Under the pieces are notes generated by a model. It was not told where the DNA came from. It was given only the letters and a program-made list of their open reading frames with translations, and did no database searches. A DNA stretch of 29,361 bases from Saccoglossus kowalevskii (taxonomy: Eukaryota; Hemichordata; Enteropneusta; Harrimaniidae). Location of the stretch: positions 43,899-73,259 of the forward strand of contig NW_003116457.1 in assembly GCF_000003605.2 (NCBI RefSeq), written 5' to 3'. The position numbers and the translations under genes were made by a program. Below, piece by piece: positions 11,462 through 23,581 of this stretch (within the stretch, counting starts at the first letter, position 1; the number at the start of each line of letters is the position of its first letter).

Positions 11462-12128
11462 AGGTAAATGCAATGTGACAATTGCGTCATTGCATGTAAA
11501 TTTGCATCCCCTTAACCGTACATACTACACCTGCCATGATCATAAACATAAGAACACACCGTGACAGGAAATTGGAGGTTATACCTACATCGGATTTTAA
11601 TCAGGTTGGAGCAGTATAAACTCGGCGTGACTTAATGAACAGAGTAAATTAAATTGTTCATTAAATATATATATTTTATATAATATTGGCGACAATACAA
11701 GTGTTAAAATGCCTCATGCGTACAGCTTTTACTCTTGAATAGTAAGCAAATAGTCTCTGCGAATGCATTATAAAGCAGCGTTTTCATTAATGTTTTTTGA
11801 TCCAGAAAGATTATGAAGTTATATCATGATGTAAGATAGTATGAGCCCAAACAATTCATCGTTGTATCACGCCCTCTTGCAGCGGTTTTCTAACAGTGAA
11901 GCTTGTGTTTAATGATTTGCATATGCTAACCTAAAATGTACCAATGACTCAATATATACGTGTAATTACGCGTTTATTTGAATTCTGAGTTGCATACTAA
12001 CAATATACCCCCCCCCCCCAACACACACACACATTGCGCGTGGACAGAGTTGGGTTACTCCTATTGGCGGTGAGTGCTTTATATGCTGCTATTTCCAGGC
12101 ACCAGGTCTAGAAATGAGGTTAAAGTGT

Positions 12129-12256
12129 TACCTGCGCACCTGCGGGAATTGAGTCCCATGCGACGATAACAACACACGCTAAAAACGCAAAGGCTCATGG
12201 CTAGACGCTTATTTGTAAACAATGACACTCTATGGCAATCTGACGCATGCGCAACT
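12129..12256 (+). repeat. Short fold-back repeat, copy 1
   Basis: About 128 bp starting ACCTGCGCA and ending GACGCATGCGCAA. It shares GGAATTGAGTCCCA, GCGACGATAACAACAC, TTTGTAAACAATG and ATCTGACGCATGCGCA with 23475-23581 in the same orientation. The ends are roughly inverted, which suggests a small MITE-like family. It is preceded by a C-run and an (AC)n tract at about 12007-12034. Confidence 0.6.
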
Positions 12257-12405
12257 GAAAACTCACCCGCTTTAACAAGTTTAATTTCATACTGGATTAT
12301 TACACCCAAAAACAAAATAGCGTGAGTCCATTACAAGTACGCCGAGTACGAAGACATCTGTAAAACGGAAGTTATCAACACAGTCATTGTGAGTTGTTTT
12401 ACAGA

Positions 12406-13320
12406 GATGCTGAATTGTTCGAGTTACGGACATCGAGTTACGGAGACCGTGCCCACATTTAGTAACCCAAACTTTAATTGACAGTTAATAGAGACATTAA
12501 GATGCGCATACGAGAACGGAACGAGAACGGATACGTCACTGCTTTGTGCATGACCTCCGCGCGAACCAATGACGTCATCGGTTGCCTGGTCGTTCGGCAG
12601 TCGTTTTGAACGTGATCAAGGTGACTGACTCGTAGTTGATTTCCGAGAGCTTTTCTCGCTGTCAATTTTGAATAATTTTCATTGACATTGATAAAACGTT
12701 TTATATTAGAGTGTTTTTGAATATTTATGATGAAATAAGAAATATTGGATGCATTTTAGCTGACATTTATACCCACTGAAAACGCATGATATTGATATGC
12801 TGAAAGAGGATTCGGCAAACAGGCCTAGGACCTCAGCAGAATGGATGGAAATAGTGAGAGCTCTGTCAACTGTCTGTGAACTAACTACTAATTCTGATTC
12901 CGGACGTGAAATGACATAACAAATTTTATTAGGTAGTTATTGTTGCCCAATGAGAGACGAATTGACATGGTTCTGGTTTCAGTTACGTTCCCGTTGTGGG
13001 CGCTTGTACTTAATCGTTTTCTGACACCCGAGAACGTAACGCAAACGAAATTAGAACATCACGTTACGTTCCCGTTACGTACGCGAATCTTAAACTCTCT
13101 AATCAAACAACGAGTTTCGGGCAACATAGATTAATTAAATGTTAATTAATTTCGAGTTATGGAAACCATAAAACAAAACCAAAAATACATGCCCGTAACT
13201 CGAAGTTCGGTTAACTATTAATTGAACATCGAGATACAATTTGGGCGTGGTTTCTAAAGTATGGGCGTCATTTTGGTAACTTGGTGTTTTTGTTACTCGG
13301 TGCTCGAACAATTCATAATC
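12406..13320. mobile_element. TE1 copy 2 with inverted ends, interrupted by a nested element
   Basis: The left end (GATGCTGAATTGTTCGAG) and right end (reverse complement ATTATGAATTGTTCGAG, about 13304-13320) are inverted copies. Both are followed inward by TTCGAGTTACG-type motifs and match the copy at 4011. The middle is occupied by the element at 12497-13093. There is no transposase frame, so it is non-autonomous. Confidence 0.55.
12497..13093. mobile_element. Nested TTAA-flanked MITE-like element
   Basis: It is flanked by TTAA at 12497-12500 and 13090-13093. The inner ends are imperfect inverted repeats: GATGCGCATACGAGAACGGA on the left, and GATTCGCGTACGTAACGGGA on the reverse complement of the right. 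TTAA target duplication is typical of piggyBac-type transposition. The 597-bp size and lack of a long frame suggest a non-autonomous copy inserted in TE1. Confidence 0.4.
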
Positions 13321-14124
13321 TCTCGTTTACACCGCCGTATCGCATTTCTGTTGCTATACGTTATAATTTCACGTTCTTCATAGGCATTTCTGTTCAATGT
13401 GTCAATAACATTTAACATGGACATAACAAACAATGCACTACCTTTGGCCAGCAGGTGAAAGAAACGGTCCCGCTACTGTCCTTGGTTGTCACAGTTTACT
13501 TTCACTTGAACGCCATCATTTAAATTGAAAGCAACACGGCAATACAACATTTATTTTGAAAAAAAGAACCGCATATTATTATCAATAGTACGTTACATTT
13601 CAATTAAATGAAATACCACAGACGCTGACAACGTGGTTGTAAAGTATGAAGAACGAATGACGAGTTCCGAATAGGTATCCAGGTATTAGCACTGGTAAAT
13701 CCCGGATAATGTGTTGAACAACATACTAGTATATGATGTAAGCTTAAGTTTCACGTAATTGTGACCCCGACTTTTAACTTCATTTACAGCGACGCCATAT
13801 TGAAATTCCTGAATGCAAGCATAATTGAAAACATCACTAGTTACGATTACAAATTCTGGTTAAATTTTTGTCCAGCTGACAACGAGATGCGACTGGTATG
13901 AATTTAAAGCGTATCTTACGACGATGTAAGTTCTTTATCGTGACTGTACCAGGTAGATAAGACAATATAATCGATTATAACTGTACTATCACAGTGTGTG
14001 TATGTATGCTAAAGGTTATTAACTTCCGGCTATTCAATCAGTTCAACTATACTATATTGATATGGCGCACTATCCCAAATTACAGGACAATGTTGGTTAG
14101 AGTCACACTGAAAGCGAACTATTT
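13321..14124 (-). other. Downstream flank of gene B, candidate 3' UTR
   Basis: AATAAA on the minus strand at 13555-13550 lies about 570 nt after the gene B stop and is followed by T/G-rich sequence. It would give a 3' UTR of about 590 nt. I see no gene in the rest of the stretch. Confidence 0.3.
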
Positions 14125-17100
14125 TTACTTGATCCCTTTTGCTGCCAGCTCCTCTCTAACTCGGAATAAATACGTGGGGTCTGGGTAACCATGACTGTAA
14201 AGGAAAAATCAATTTGTTAAGTATTGTCACTGTGACTAATGTGTATATTAGCATTGAATTCAACAAATGCTAGAGATTCAATCATGGTCAACGAATATTG
14301 TACTGTAACATTACAAGTTGATGACCATTGAGTGTCACATGACATGGAATGAAGTAAAATACAACCGAGGACTGAATACGTACACTGTGCGACTGAAGGT
14401 GTGTGTAACTTGAACACAAGCGTTCCCCTGTTTTGTTATTTACTGTCATGTGTCATCCCGGTTACAGCATTTTAATTTCACACGCTTTATAGGAATTACA
14501 GTATAAGGCATCAGCCACAATTGTCGCACCACTCATTTGTTTCTATGGTCGGCACACACACACACGAGGCTCACGTTATTCCGTCCCCAGTTGTAGAAAT
14601 GTCTATGTGCCCTCACTAACCTGGCAGATCCTCCTGTTCTACTTGTTTTATGATGGACATCATTCCATACAACGCAGTTATCCATCCCAGTAGTCACTGA
14701 CTTCCCTATAGTAAATAACAAACCATTATCAAACGCCCTCTCCAGTAGTTCTAAAATTTCTTTTCCATCTCTATCAGCTGGTAGATAAGCTCGTCTACTT
14801 GTACCAGAATAATTTTGTCCTGGGTTTGGGTGGTTTTTCTAAAGTAAAAAATAATTATTATAATATCAAACATAATTTCATGTGTGCCATGACAGCGAGA
14901 ACAATTGTTTTAAAAGACATTGTTCAAACGTAGAATACGTAACGGTCACAATACCGTGTACTGGCCATTATTGAAACGCCGCGTTCTCATTGGACGATCG
15001 GTGTCATGTGCAGCAACGTTATCAGATGATGCCGTACGAGCAAGATTCTGTGTTTATTACATATTTTCGTGCTTTAGCACGTGGCTTGGGCGTAAACACT
15101 GCGCCATGTTGGATGAGTTTCTATGGCAAGATAATGTTCATTTAATAGTATTGCTGTTATAAATCACCATTATCAAAATTAATCAAATTTAGACTTTTGT
15201 TGAAATAAATTTTCTTTTGGCAGATAGAAATTTACATTATCGTGTGATAATGTATAGGTATGGCGTCATAAAAAATCTAATGTGATTTATTACACGCAAT
15301 ATAGTCAGCGCGTCGTCCTTTATTCCCTGAATATTGCATAATTACCCCTTGTTTTCCGCCTGGAAAGTAATATTCAATTGTAATCGTGCCCTTTCTATCA
15401 TATCCGGGAAGATGGGATTCATCGTCTATTTCAGATTTCATGGACCCTTTGGGTTGGTTCCCACGTTTCAATAACACTATCAATGAACAAAATGGACACT
15501 TCCCATGATTTCCAAAATGGTGTGCGAAACACTCCGTGCATATAGTACTCTGACAACAGTTCATAGCTTTCAGAGAAACGTCATTTTCAGCGCAAATTTC
15601 ACAGTCGCCTTTATTTCTGGCATCAATGGCAATCTCAGTGAGAGAGTTTGCTGGCGAGATGTCCTTCGGAGATGCATTGGACGCCGCGTGTGAACCACTG
15701 ATTGGCGGTGTCGTCTCCATAGCGCCATCGTATGTCTCGTGATCACGTACACATCCATCCCCACTGAATACCGGTCGTTTTGCGGGTAATGGCCTCGACG
15801 GTGACAAACTCGAACTACTGGCATCGGAGGATAGTTTTGACATGGTGGGAGATTGCCCAGTGAATGCACCGCCAAATTCTAAGATGAATGTGGCCGTCGC
15901 GTCGTCGTGTAGGTTCAGTATCGTGATTTCCTTCAACGAAGCCTTTCCACTGTGCTTTGCTGAATACTCATTCACTGCTTGATGGAAAACCTTTGCACAC
16001 GTTTCAAGGGGCATACCATATATACCTAAAAAAAGTATTTGAAAAAATATTGTGTGAGGAATACGAATTTTCATTCAAAAATTCCGTGAAGAGTCTTTTG
16101 ATTGTAAACCAATGACGTGACCGGATATGACGGTCAAACTTGTAGAAAAACAAAATATCAGTAAATAAAATATCGAAGTTACCTAAGAAAGGGTACTAAA
16201 TTCCCTCCGCGTTGTTATTTATTGTTATTTCTAGAGCTTGAAATAGTTCGTCCAAGGTTGCATTTATTGGTGTTATATATATATATATATATATATACGT
16301 CAGCACATACCTGAGCTATATACCAATATATAGGCCATTCTGCTGTATTTTAATTACCAATATTTTAACTGGATACTAGTATATTATTTTTCTAGTACGT
16401 CTATCCATGGAACTATAAACCCGGGTTTATAGTTCCATGGTCTATCCGACCCGTGTGATAGTTTGATTGTACGATGTACAAATCTTACTATAAAATATAT
16501 ATATACAGACACAACACAAATAAACAAGAAATAATAAACGTATAGCAACAAGGACACTATACCTCCACTAATGGCTGGAGTCGCTAGAGACTTGGCTCGA
16601 AGAAATGACGAGTATTTGAATATGTCCAATAGCAGGTTGTACAATAAATCAATGCAATGTCGTTGATCCCCCATGTCATCAGCGTTCCAAATAGGACCAA
16701 CAGCGTGAATCACATGCTTACACCGGAGATTTCCACCAGACGTTTTGATATATTTACCAGTCTGCAAGTCACCATATTTTCGAATATATGCATCGCATTC
16801 TTGTTTAATGGCTCGACCTCCTGCTTTAGCTATTGCTAGCGCTACTCCACCGACATGTTTTAACTTAGTATTGGATGCGTTGACGATAATATCACTTTTT
16901 TGTTCGGTAATATCTCCTGTATAGATTGATATTTGTAATCCTTCCTCGGTGATATAACTCAAGTGCATTTTTTCCAAGCACACCATTACATCAATCTCGT
17001 CCTTTTTTGTTGCATTATTAGATTTTCCTCGTTTCTTTACATCTGTTTTCTTGTTTATCGAAGTAGATTTAGTATATATTGGTGGTGAGTGTGAGTGCGT

Positions 17101-19592
17101 TGGAAGTCCAGGCTTAGAGTGTTTGTTCAGGCCTGTCATATCACTTGCGGGTTTAACGGTCCTTTTCTTGGATGCGCCGGTGTTGCTACCTTCAGTACAC
17201 GAGAAACCGTTTTCATGTTTTCTTCTAGTGGCCCCTATCTTCTTTTCGACCGCATCTCCCTTTGTCGGCTTTCGACGTTGGTCTTGTTCATTAGAACAAG
17301 TAACTCCATTATCTACTGAATTCGAATACAGCAATTTCTCTGTTTCGATAAGAGCTTCTAACTTTGTAGTTTCAATGACGTATCCATTGGTACCGTAGTC
17401 AATGTTAACATTTCCCTTAACTTTCTTTTCTATTATATCTGTTTGATCCCTGGTAAGTGAGTGGGCTGCCCAGGGATGAACCGTTGCTTTAAAATGTTCA
17501 AAAACCTAGTTGGAACGAAACAATATAGAATAGTTTATTGGGCACAGATAGTAATCAGTGAACTAATCGGTGTCTTCAACGTTTTTTCTCTTTACACATT
17601 CTTTACAAACACAGGCACAGAACCTCATAACACATTCATGAATTCAGTACTGCCAAAAGGGAGAGCACAGCAAAAAAGATATCAACGCAATGTATTTTTA
17701 AACAATACGACTTACACATGCATGCCATTATAGAGGCATACAAGATGCCATATACAATAAGTGAAGGTACAATTACTATCAATCTATCTATCCATCAAAT
17801 ATTTTCATTTTTTATATATCTAGATATTGATTTCAAGAGATTGTAGGAATTTTCACATATCACCAATACTAACTACAATTCAGTAATAGTTACGTGACCC
17901 AAACCATTATGCGTTATAAAAAAAAAACGTCAAAAATCTTTTAAAATACCTTATTGTCACTTCCAGGCACGACTTCCGGCACATTTGGAGATACTAGATA
18001 GAGGAAAAGCGATTCAAAATGTAATTAATTATTAACAGTTTTTGACAGTGTATTGTTGTCACTGTCGCATACATTTCTTAAACAACCTCGAGTTTTCTCA
18101 TTCATGTAAGGCATGTATACAGTTGATTTCCTGTGCATTAAGAAGTGGTAAGTATTTTAACTGTCATTACCTTTCTGTTTCTTCCTTAAAATGTCCTCCA
18201 CTTTCTGTAGTTGTCTGATAGTGCCTTTTGCAAATGCCGGTTGTTTCACTTTTTTCCCCAGATTTCGTAGCTCTACACCAGTGTCACAAATGGTAGTGTT
18301 GTGTTTTTTCACGAGGTCGATTACAACACTCGTAAAAATAGCCTTGGTTTCCCCAATAGCCTGTGAATGTTAAATATCAGTGATACTCTTTTGCTATATT
18401 TTGGAGATTGTGTGTCTTAGTGATGAACATATACACTGTTTTTGTAGATTGTCTTCGCCATAATCAAGTTACAGGTTTTGTTCAGTCAGTCGTCTTCATA
18501 TCGTACAAAAAATTGCATGATCCATTTTGAACCACACATTAATAACAATTTTGCAGGGGCGCTGAGCAGTGGCGAAGTAAGCGGGAAAAAGAACGAGTTT
18601 AACCCACCATACGTGATGTTCATGCCGAGTTTCAATAAAATTGGCCCAAACGTGCAAATTATTTTTTTGGTTGAAAATGGCCACCAGTCGGTCATAGGTT
18701 ATCAAAGCAAAAAAAATCGATGTGCACAAGGACAAATGAAAATAATATCAACATGGCCGACAGTAGTTTGAATAACATCTGCCAAGGCATGCATGGGAAA
18801 CAGTTGATGACATGTTGAAATGTGTTTTTAGGTGTAAAATAGCAACCTGTCACTCAAAGGGGAACGAAATGTCACATAATATGGCTTGTCTTTGTACCAA
18901 CTTCAACAAAATAGTTTCAGGCATTTCCTAGAAATGATGTCGGACGTAAAGACTCGCGCATGCACGGACAGAACTAAAACGACACGATTTCTGCAGATTT
19001 TTCTTCTGATTTTCAAATATCCAATCATTGGTAATAACTTGACAATTTCAGAAGTTTGTTCTGAGTATTGCGTATGTATGTGCACACTATTATACCAAGT
19101 TAATACGAACAATATCATTCATTACCGTGTCACATTTGATTTTGTGTGGTGATATCTTTTCTCCTTTTATGTATTCATCCGCATCTGTAAATCAAACACG
19201 AGAAGTGTTAACTTTCATACTGCGCTTGCGTCATGAGCATTTCAAGAATAACTTCCCAGATCACATGACATGCCATGTGACATCAATTGCAGTCGTATGA
19301 TTGGTTCAATTAAAATCTTGAAAATACCATCTGATTTTATGATACGCCGGAACGTATCTAAATCAAAATTTAAAATTGGCTTATGATTTATATTTACATA
19401 TGTGTATCAGTGTGCTATATACGCACCAGTAGGGTTTCCAAAAAGTATCACAGCGTTGTTGTCTCCTTTACGTATAAATCGGTGTTTCGTCGGAAACTTA
19501 GAAGTTAAGTGGCGTTTAATATCAGATTCTTTACAATTCTTGGAATATGTAACCCATACTACCGTATCTTTGTGATCGCTATTACTTGCCAT
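14125..19592 (-). CDS. DTX3L: Gene B: DTX3L-like RRM-KH-macro-RING-DTC E3 ligase
   Basis: Coding exons: 19427-19592, 19126-19184, 18171-18360, 17950-17993, 16563-17505, 15346-16025, 14621-14838 and 14125-14194. Phases close and the total is 2370 nt (789 aa). Domains: RRM-like 1-75; KH-like about 76-138; KH-like about 154-215; basic, Lys/Ser/Thr-rich linker; macrodomain about 323-521 (VNASN loop, HVGGVALAI); RING 609-647 (CEIC...CPFC, usual His replaced by Ser); DTC 656-789 with RGNQP, HLPGY, GTSRRAYLP, WNDVHHKT and HGYPDPTYL. This is the most complete member. By family it should read ADP-ribose with the macrodomain and transfer ubiquitin with RING-DTC. The ATG follows a good acceptor (boundary 19599), so a 5'-UTR intron reaching the kappaB element at 21834 is likely. 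Reading through the intron after 15346 would give a short alternative end lacking most of the DTC. Larger introns hold a 36-bp palindrome and (TA)n (16026-16562); 14195-14620, 17506-17949 and 18361-19125 show no gene. Confidence 0.88.
14616..14911 (-). other. Near-identical tract shared with gene A (conversion partner)
   Basis: This is the counterpart of 4765-5067: gene B coding exon 7 (14621-14838) and about 75 bp of the preceding intron. Only four of the 72 encoded residues differ between genes. The terminal exons encode identical last 22 residues, yet their DNA differs at many synonymous sites, so identity in this tract exceeds what protein constraint explains. Confidence 0.65.
16274..16297. 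repeat. (TA)n microsatellite in gene B intron
   Basis: Twelve TA units in a row in the intron that splits the macrodomain. It is likely length-variable. Confidence 0.9.
16405..16440. repeat. Perfect 36-bp palindrome in gene B intron
   Basis: Each 18-base arm reads CCATGGAACTATAAACCC 5' to 3' on its own strand, meeting at CCCGGG with no spacer or mismatch; similarity stops immediately outside. In RNA it would fold into a hairpin on either strand. It lies in the intron between the two macrodomain exons. It may be a minimal fold-back, a recombination footprint or an assembly artefact. Confidence 0.95.
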
Positions 19593-20920
19593 TATCAACC
19601 TAGCGACAAATAAATAAATACATAAATAGTCGTATCGTAATCATTGAAGTAGTGCTCGTTAGTTGTGTATGTGTTAATTGTATTGAAATTGGTGAAAATT
19701 CCCGACAAAATATGTACCTGTTGAACGCGTTTATTGACTGAACCAGGAATATTAATCACTTCTACTATTTGTTAAATGCTAAATAACAATGGGGTGAGAG
19801 TTACAACAGTTTAAATTTCCCACCTAAGGAATCTGAACGTGTGTTGATTACCCAAAAGCGAGGCCCAATCGACAATCTCTTTTAATTTTAATTTAATTTT
19901 TTGTTAAGTTATTCTAAAATAAATTAATTTGTCGCCACGTCCCTGGCGCTGTCAAATTCCTTACATACTGGGACGTCTAGGGGACGTCATAACTATCCAA
20001 ATATCCAGTATGCGGCTGTTTTTTGTTGCCTAATCTTCCCTCGTGTCGGTGACAGGTACATGACTACTCACTGTTCACTCACTGTTGATCACTGGGGCTT
20101 GTCGACTTACTTTGATGCCCGGAGCACGAAAGGAGGATAAGACACATCTAGAAATTACCCTGATTTTAAGCAGTTAATTACAGTTTAACTGTGTAAAACG
20201 TCACATTACCTAAAAATTTAATTTTTTTTGTATCGCATTTTCTGGTATTTTAGGAATCGCAATCACAATTACATTCATTAAGAAAATGTAGTACAATTCT
20301 TGGCGATAATGTACTCCATACTCAATCCGACAGCCACACGCCAAGTCGATGCGATAGCTCCTGACGCAGAGTGAAGACCATTCAAACGCGTCACAGTCCA
20401 GAAAAATATTAATACTTGCATAACATTGCATGAGTTGAATGTCGATGTTTGAATATGTTCATAATAAATTCAGTTTAGTTTGTTTTTTTCTCGGTTAAAC
20501 TCTTTATAACTGCTTAAAATCCGGGTAATTTTGTGTTCACCCTTCTCGCAATTTGAACTCGTTCTAAGGGTTTCGCCGTAAATTGAAAGACCCCTGTGTT
20601 GATGAGTGTTCTATATTCCTATATTCTATATGCCGTTACTACCCCATCATGTGCGTTCCAAATTTAGCGGGAAAGGGCGGTGTGTTTCAACTTCTAAAGC
20701 GGGCCCGCGCAGGAGGTAAATAGGCCTCTTTAAAATGCTAATGTCTGCAATAGGCCCAGGGTTGCTGCGCCCGCTGTAGGCCCTTGCAAGAACCACTCTC
20801 ATACACCGAATTGGCGGACCCATAAAACAACGAGCGACACCAAAAGAAGTTGCATACACATCAACCATAAGTAGCTTGTTTGAGTTGATCACACTCTACT
20901 TGAGTGCAAAAAACAGAGAA
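19593..20920. other. Gene B upstream region, probable 5'-UTR intron; no gene seen
   Basis: A splice acceptor (minus strand TTTATTTATTTGTCGCTAG, boundary 19599) lies seven bases before the gene B ATG. Upstream sequence is AT-rich non-coding DNA. Short frames here (for example 20210-20431 and 20647-20892, minus) have no recognisable domain. Confidence 0.4.
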
Positions 20921-21046
20921 TGCACGCAATAGGGGGTAGGATGGTCTCAATATATGTCTGCAATAGTGGGTGTTTTTTTCTTCAATATGTCTGCGCTAGG
21001 GGGTACTAAATTTACATTGTGTCCGCAATAGGGGGTACGGTTTGCC
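20921..21046. repeat. Degenerate tandem repeat with (T)GTCTGCAATAGGGGGTA core
   Basis: Four variants of TG(T/C)(C/A)(T/C)GC(A/G)(A/C)TAGGGGGTA occur about 30-35 bp apart, at roughly 20921, 20954, 20987 and 21019. A related single copy lies near 20743. The cores are conserved but the spacers are not. Origin unknown. Confidence 0.5.
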
Positions 21047-21833
21047 AATGTGCTGCCAGCCCTAGGGGCCTATTATTTTTTTTAGCAAAAATGCACATGA
21101 TGTAAGGTTTTAATATAGGGTGACCACCCTGGACTATATTCAACGCTGACTACTCAGTGTTTAATATACTGCTCGGTCAATGCCTGATTGCAACACAAAA
21201 CATCAAGATTATATGAAGTGATTCGTAGTCACGGTGGGTCAAACTATTTTACACTGTTGCACTGAAACGAGGAAAACCAGTCACCAATTTTCTAACTGTT
21301 GTCAAAATGACGCCACTTTGGGAACACTTTGAAAAACGACGCAATAAGCACTCCATTGCGCATAGGAGTACAGGTTATACCAGTAAATAACATCAACGAC
21401 GAATCACCCTCGGGTCAGTGGGTGACCAACACCCCCTCATTGCCAAGTGTAATCAACACTCACTGCTCCCAGTGTTCAATACCGTCTGCTCACTAGACCG
21501 GTGCCTTGACTGCTGTAATGCCCGGTACACCACTGTACCGATACTGAATCTGGTATGTCGCCGCTTTGGCAATCGTTTACCCATGGGACTAGCATACAAT
21601 AAATAGTCCTCATGTACTTAATAACGATTCGGATCTTCAGAGAGATGCACACGTTTTACGGAAATCTATCCCAAACTGACTATGCCCTTACCTTGTTGTG
21701 TGACCTTCAAGCAAACGACGTTGTTTCTATTTTGTACAATGGCCGTAAACGTTTTCAAAATGGATGATTCGATCGTTCCTTGGTTTCACAGGAATTAACC
21801 AGTAAGTTTACCGCACACAACATGTTTTCGTCG
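21047..21833. other. Intergenic, nothing recognised
   Basis: Non-coding, moderately GC-mixed sequence with phrases such as CAGTG(G)GTGACCA. The plus-strand frame at 21418-21606 shows no domain. I see no RNA gene. Confidence 0.4.
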
Positions 21834-21863
21834 AACTCATAAATATTTATGAGGGAATTCCCC
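21834..21863 (-). promoter_or_regulatory. NF-kappaB / TATA-like composite element upstream of gene B
   Basis: GGGAATTCCC (21853-21862, extended by another C) adjoins, toward the gene, CATAAATATTTATG (a palindromic TATA-like block) and GAGTTCGACGAA on the minus strand. Spacing matches the 27353 copy exactly and the 10701 copy within 3 bp. It is 2.24 kb from the ATG, explained if a non-coding first exon starts here. Confidence 0.6.
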
Positions 21864-23474
21864 TTGCATTGTCTGCAGCGAATTGGGTATAGCGCCCTCA
21901 CTGCTAGAATGACCTAGACCTCTGTGTGATTTTAATGGTTGAACATCCTGCTTACTCGTCTGTAACGGCGGTATTGAGTGGCCTACACCCACATATGTAC
22001 TGTACATTGTCATTTGATAAGAAAATTACAAATATATGTAAAACATTTTATTAACCAACTCTGTGTATTACGACAACTGAAGAAGTATATACCTACTGAC
22101 GCTAAATTATAGCGGTTCAATAGTTACATCTGACGTTACATGAAATACATGTACTGCGGCGATGCACAATTGTATTACACGCAATTTGACTGACAATGAC
22201 TGACAAATTAAATGGAAGTTTTTAGAATATTTTATTTAGACAGAAGCCATGATTACACCTCTCCCCTAAAACACACCGACAACAAAATACTTTTGTAGAA
22301 TGTTTTTATTTTTTAAATTTTATACAGCCATTTTGACTTTGTGTATTTATATAGTGTTTTGTATATTGGAACTGTTCGATTGTAATAAATTATCACATAA
22401 GGCACCGTGGGCAAAATCGCCGAATAATGACGTTATTGTAAACCATTATGACCAAGGTCACGTGATAATCCCTCTCCGACAAAGATTATATGATAGCATG
22501 TCTGTTCAATGCATTGTATCGAGTTCTTGGGTTGAGCGAACTCGTGACAGATAAGAGGACCCATTTTAAAACCTCTGCCCCAGTTTTTCCCAAGTTTAAT
22601 AAACATGCTTTTATTTTTAATATATAATTTGCACGAACTTCCAAGAACGACTATCATTCTGGTAGCGAGTCTCAATAAATTTGGTAAATGTTCTAAAAAA
22701 ATGGATATCGCTCACACAGCAGGTGAGGTCGTTTAACGTATCTACTTAAACCTTCTAAATATTGCCTATCATACCTGACACTGTTTATCTCATCGCAGTG
22801 GACTAAACCTTTTAATCACATTCAAATGTTCACCAACCTTATCATGAAACTAATTGTGATCACTTGGGCATTGTAACAAGACGATAACTGGTCAGTGCTT
22901 GATGAGGTCAATACCCGAACATGCCAACACAATTGTGCATGTGACTCATGAATATCTAATGTTTACACACGTTTTTCCTCCCATGATTTGTCACCGTTAA
23001 TGCGTCGCAAAAATTGTTCGTGTCATTTTTTTAAATGGAAGCGGTTATTTTTATTTGACGGCAACATCAATTCAATCGATTCGTCAAAAGATGGCATGTC
23101 AAAATAACATCATTTTGTTCTTAGGCTTCGGAAATACCGGTAGTTTTCAACCACTACAGGTATATTCAATTTTTCGATAGTCCGCGGTATTATAATTAAA
23201 ATTGAAATTAAGAAATCCACATTGTCCCATATGGCGTAATATCAGGGCCATGACTGGGAAGTTGGTGTAAACATTTGGGCTGTGTCCGACTAATTATTGC
23301 ACACATTCACACAGAAAGGGCCGCGCGTCTTTCTTCATAGTTTAACAACTGTATTTGTGGCTACATTAAAATAGTCCATGTAATAAAAAGATTGGTTTTA
23401 GTATTGCAACTAATTTCAATGCATAATTGCGACCTTCAATTTTAGTATATTTAGTATACAAGCAGGAGGGTCGT
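21864..23474. other. Intergenic, between gene C 3' end and gene B promoter
   Basis: AT-rich non-coding DNA. No remnant of RING or DTC exons downstream of gene C was seen, although the highly conserved DTC phrases would be easy to recognise. TTTATT at 23050-23055 is one possible gene C poly(A) signal on the minus strand. Confidence 0.4.
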
Positions 23475-23581
23475 CACCTGCACAGGCGCAGGAATTGAGT
23501 CCCAAGCGACGATAACAACACGCGCTTTGAATTTGTTTGTAAACAATGGCATGCTAAGGTCATCTGACGCATGCGCAGGTG
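23475..23581 (+). repeat. Short fold-back repeat, copy 2
   Basis: 107 bp starting CACCTGCACA and ending TGCGCAGGTG, an imperfect terminal inverted repeat. The interior matches 12129-12256. It is followed by a C-run at about 23586-23596. Confidence 0.65.

Noticed and set aside
12474-13134. Short frames around 12474-12665 and 12940-13134
   Set aside because: They fall inside the inverted-repeat elements and read the repeat arms, not protein.
15277-15345. Read-through C-terminus of gene B (22 residues after the RING/first DTC exon)
   Set aside because: A GTAATT donor at the same codon as in gene A and phase match with exon 14621-14838 show this is intron; possible only as a retained-intron isoform.
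18478-18775. Overlapping open frames on both strands in the gene B intron 2 region
   Set aside because: No recognisable domain; likely an old interspersed repeat. The gene B exons on either side splice together in phase without it.
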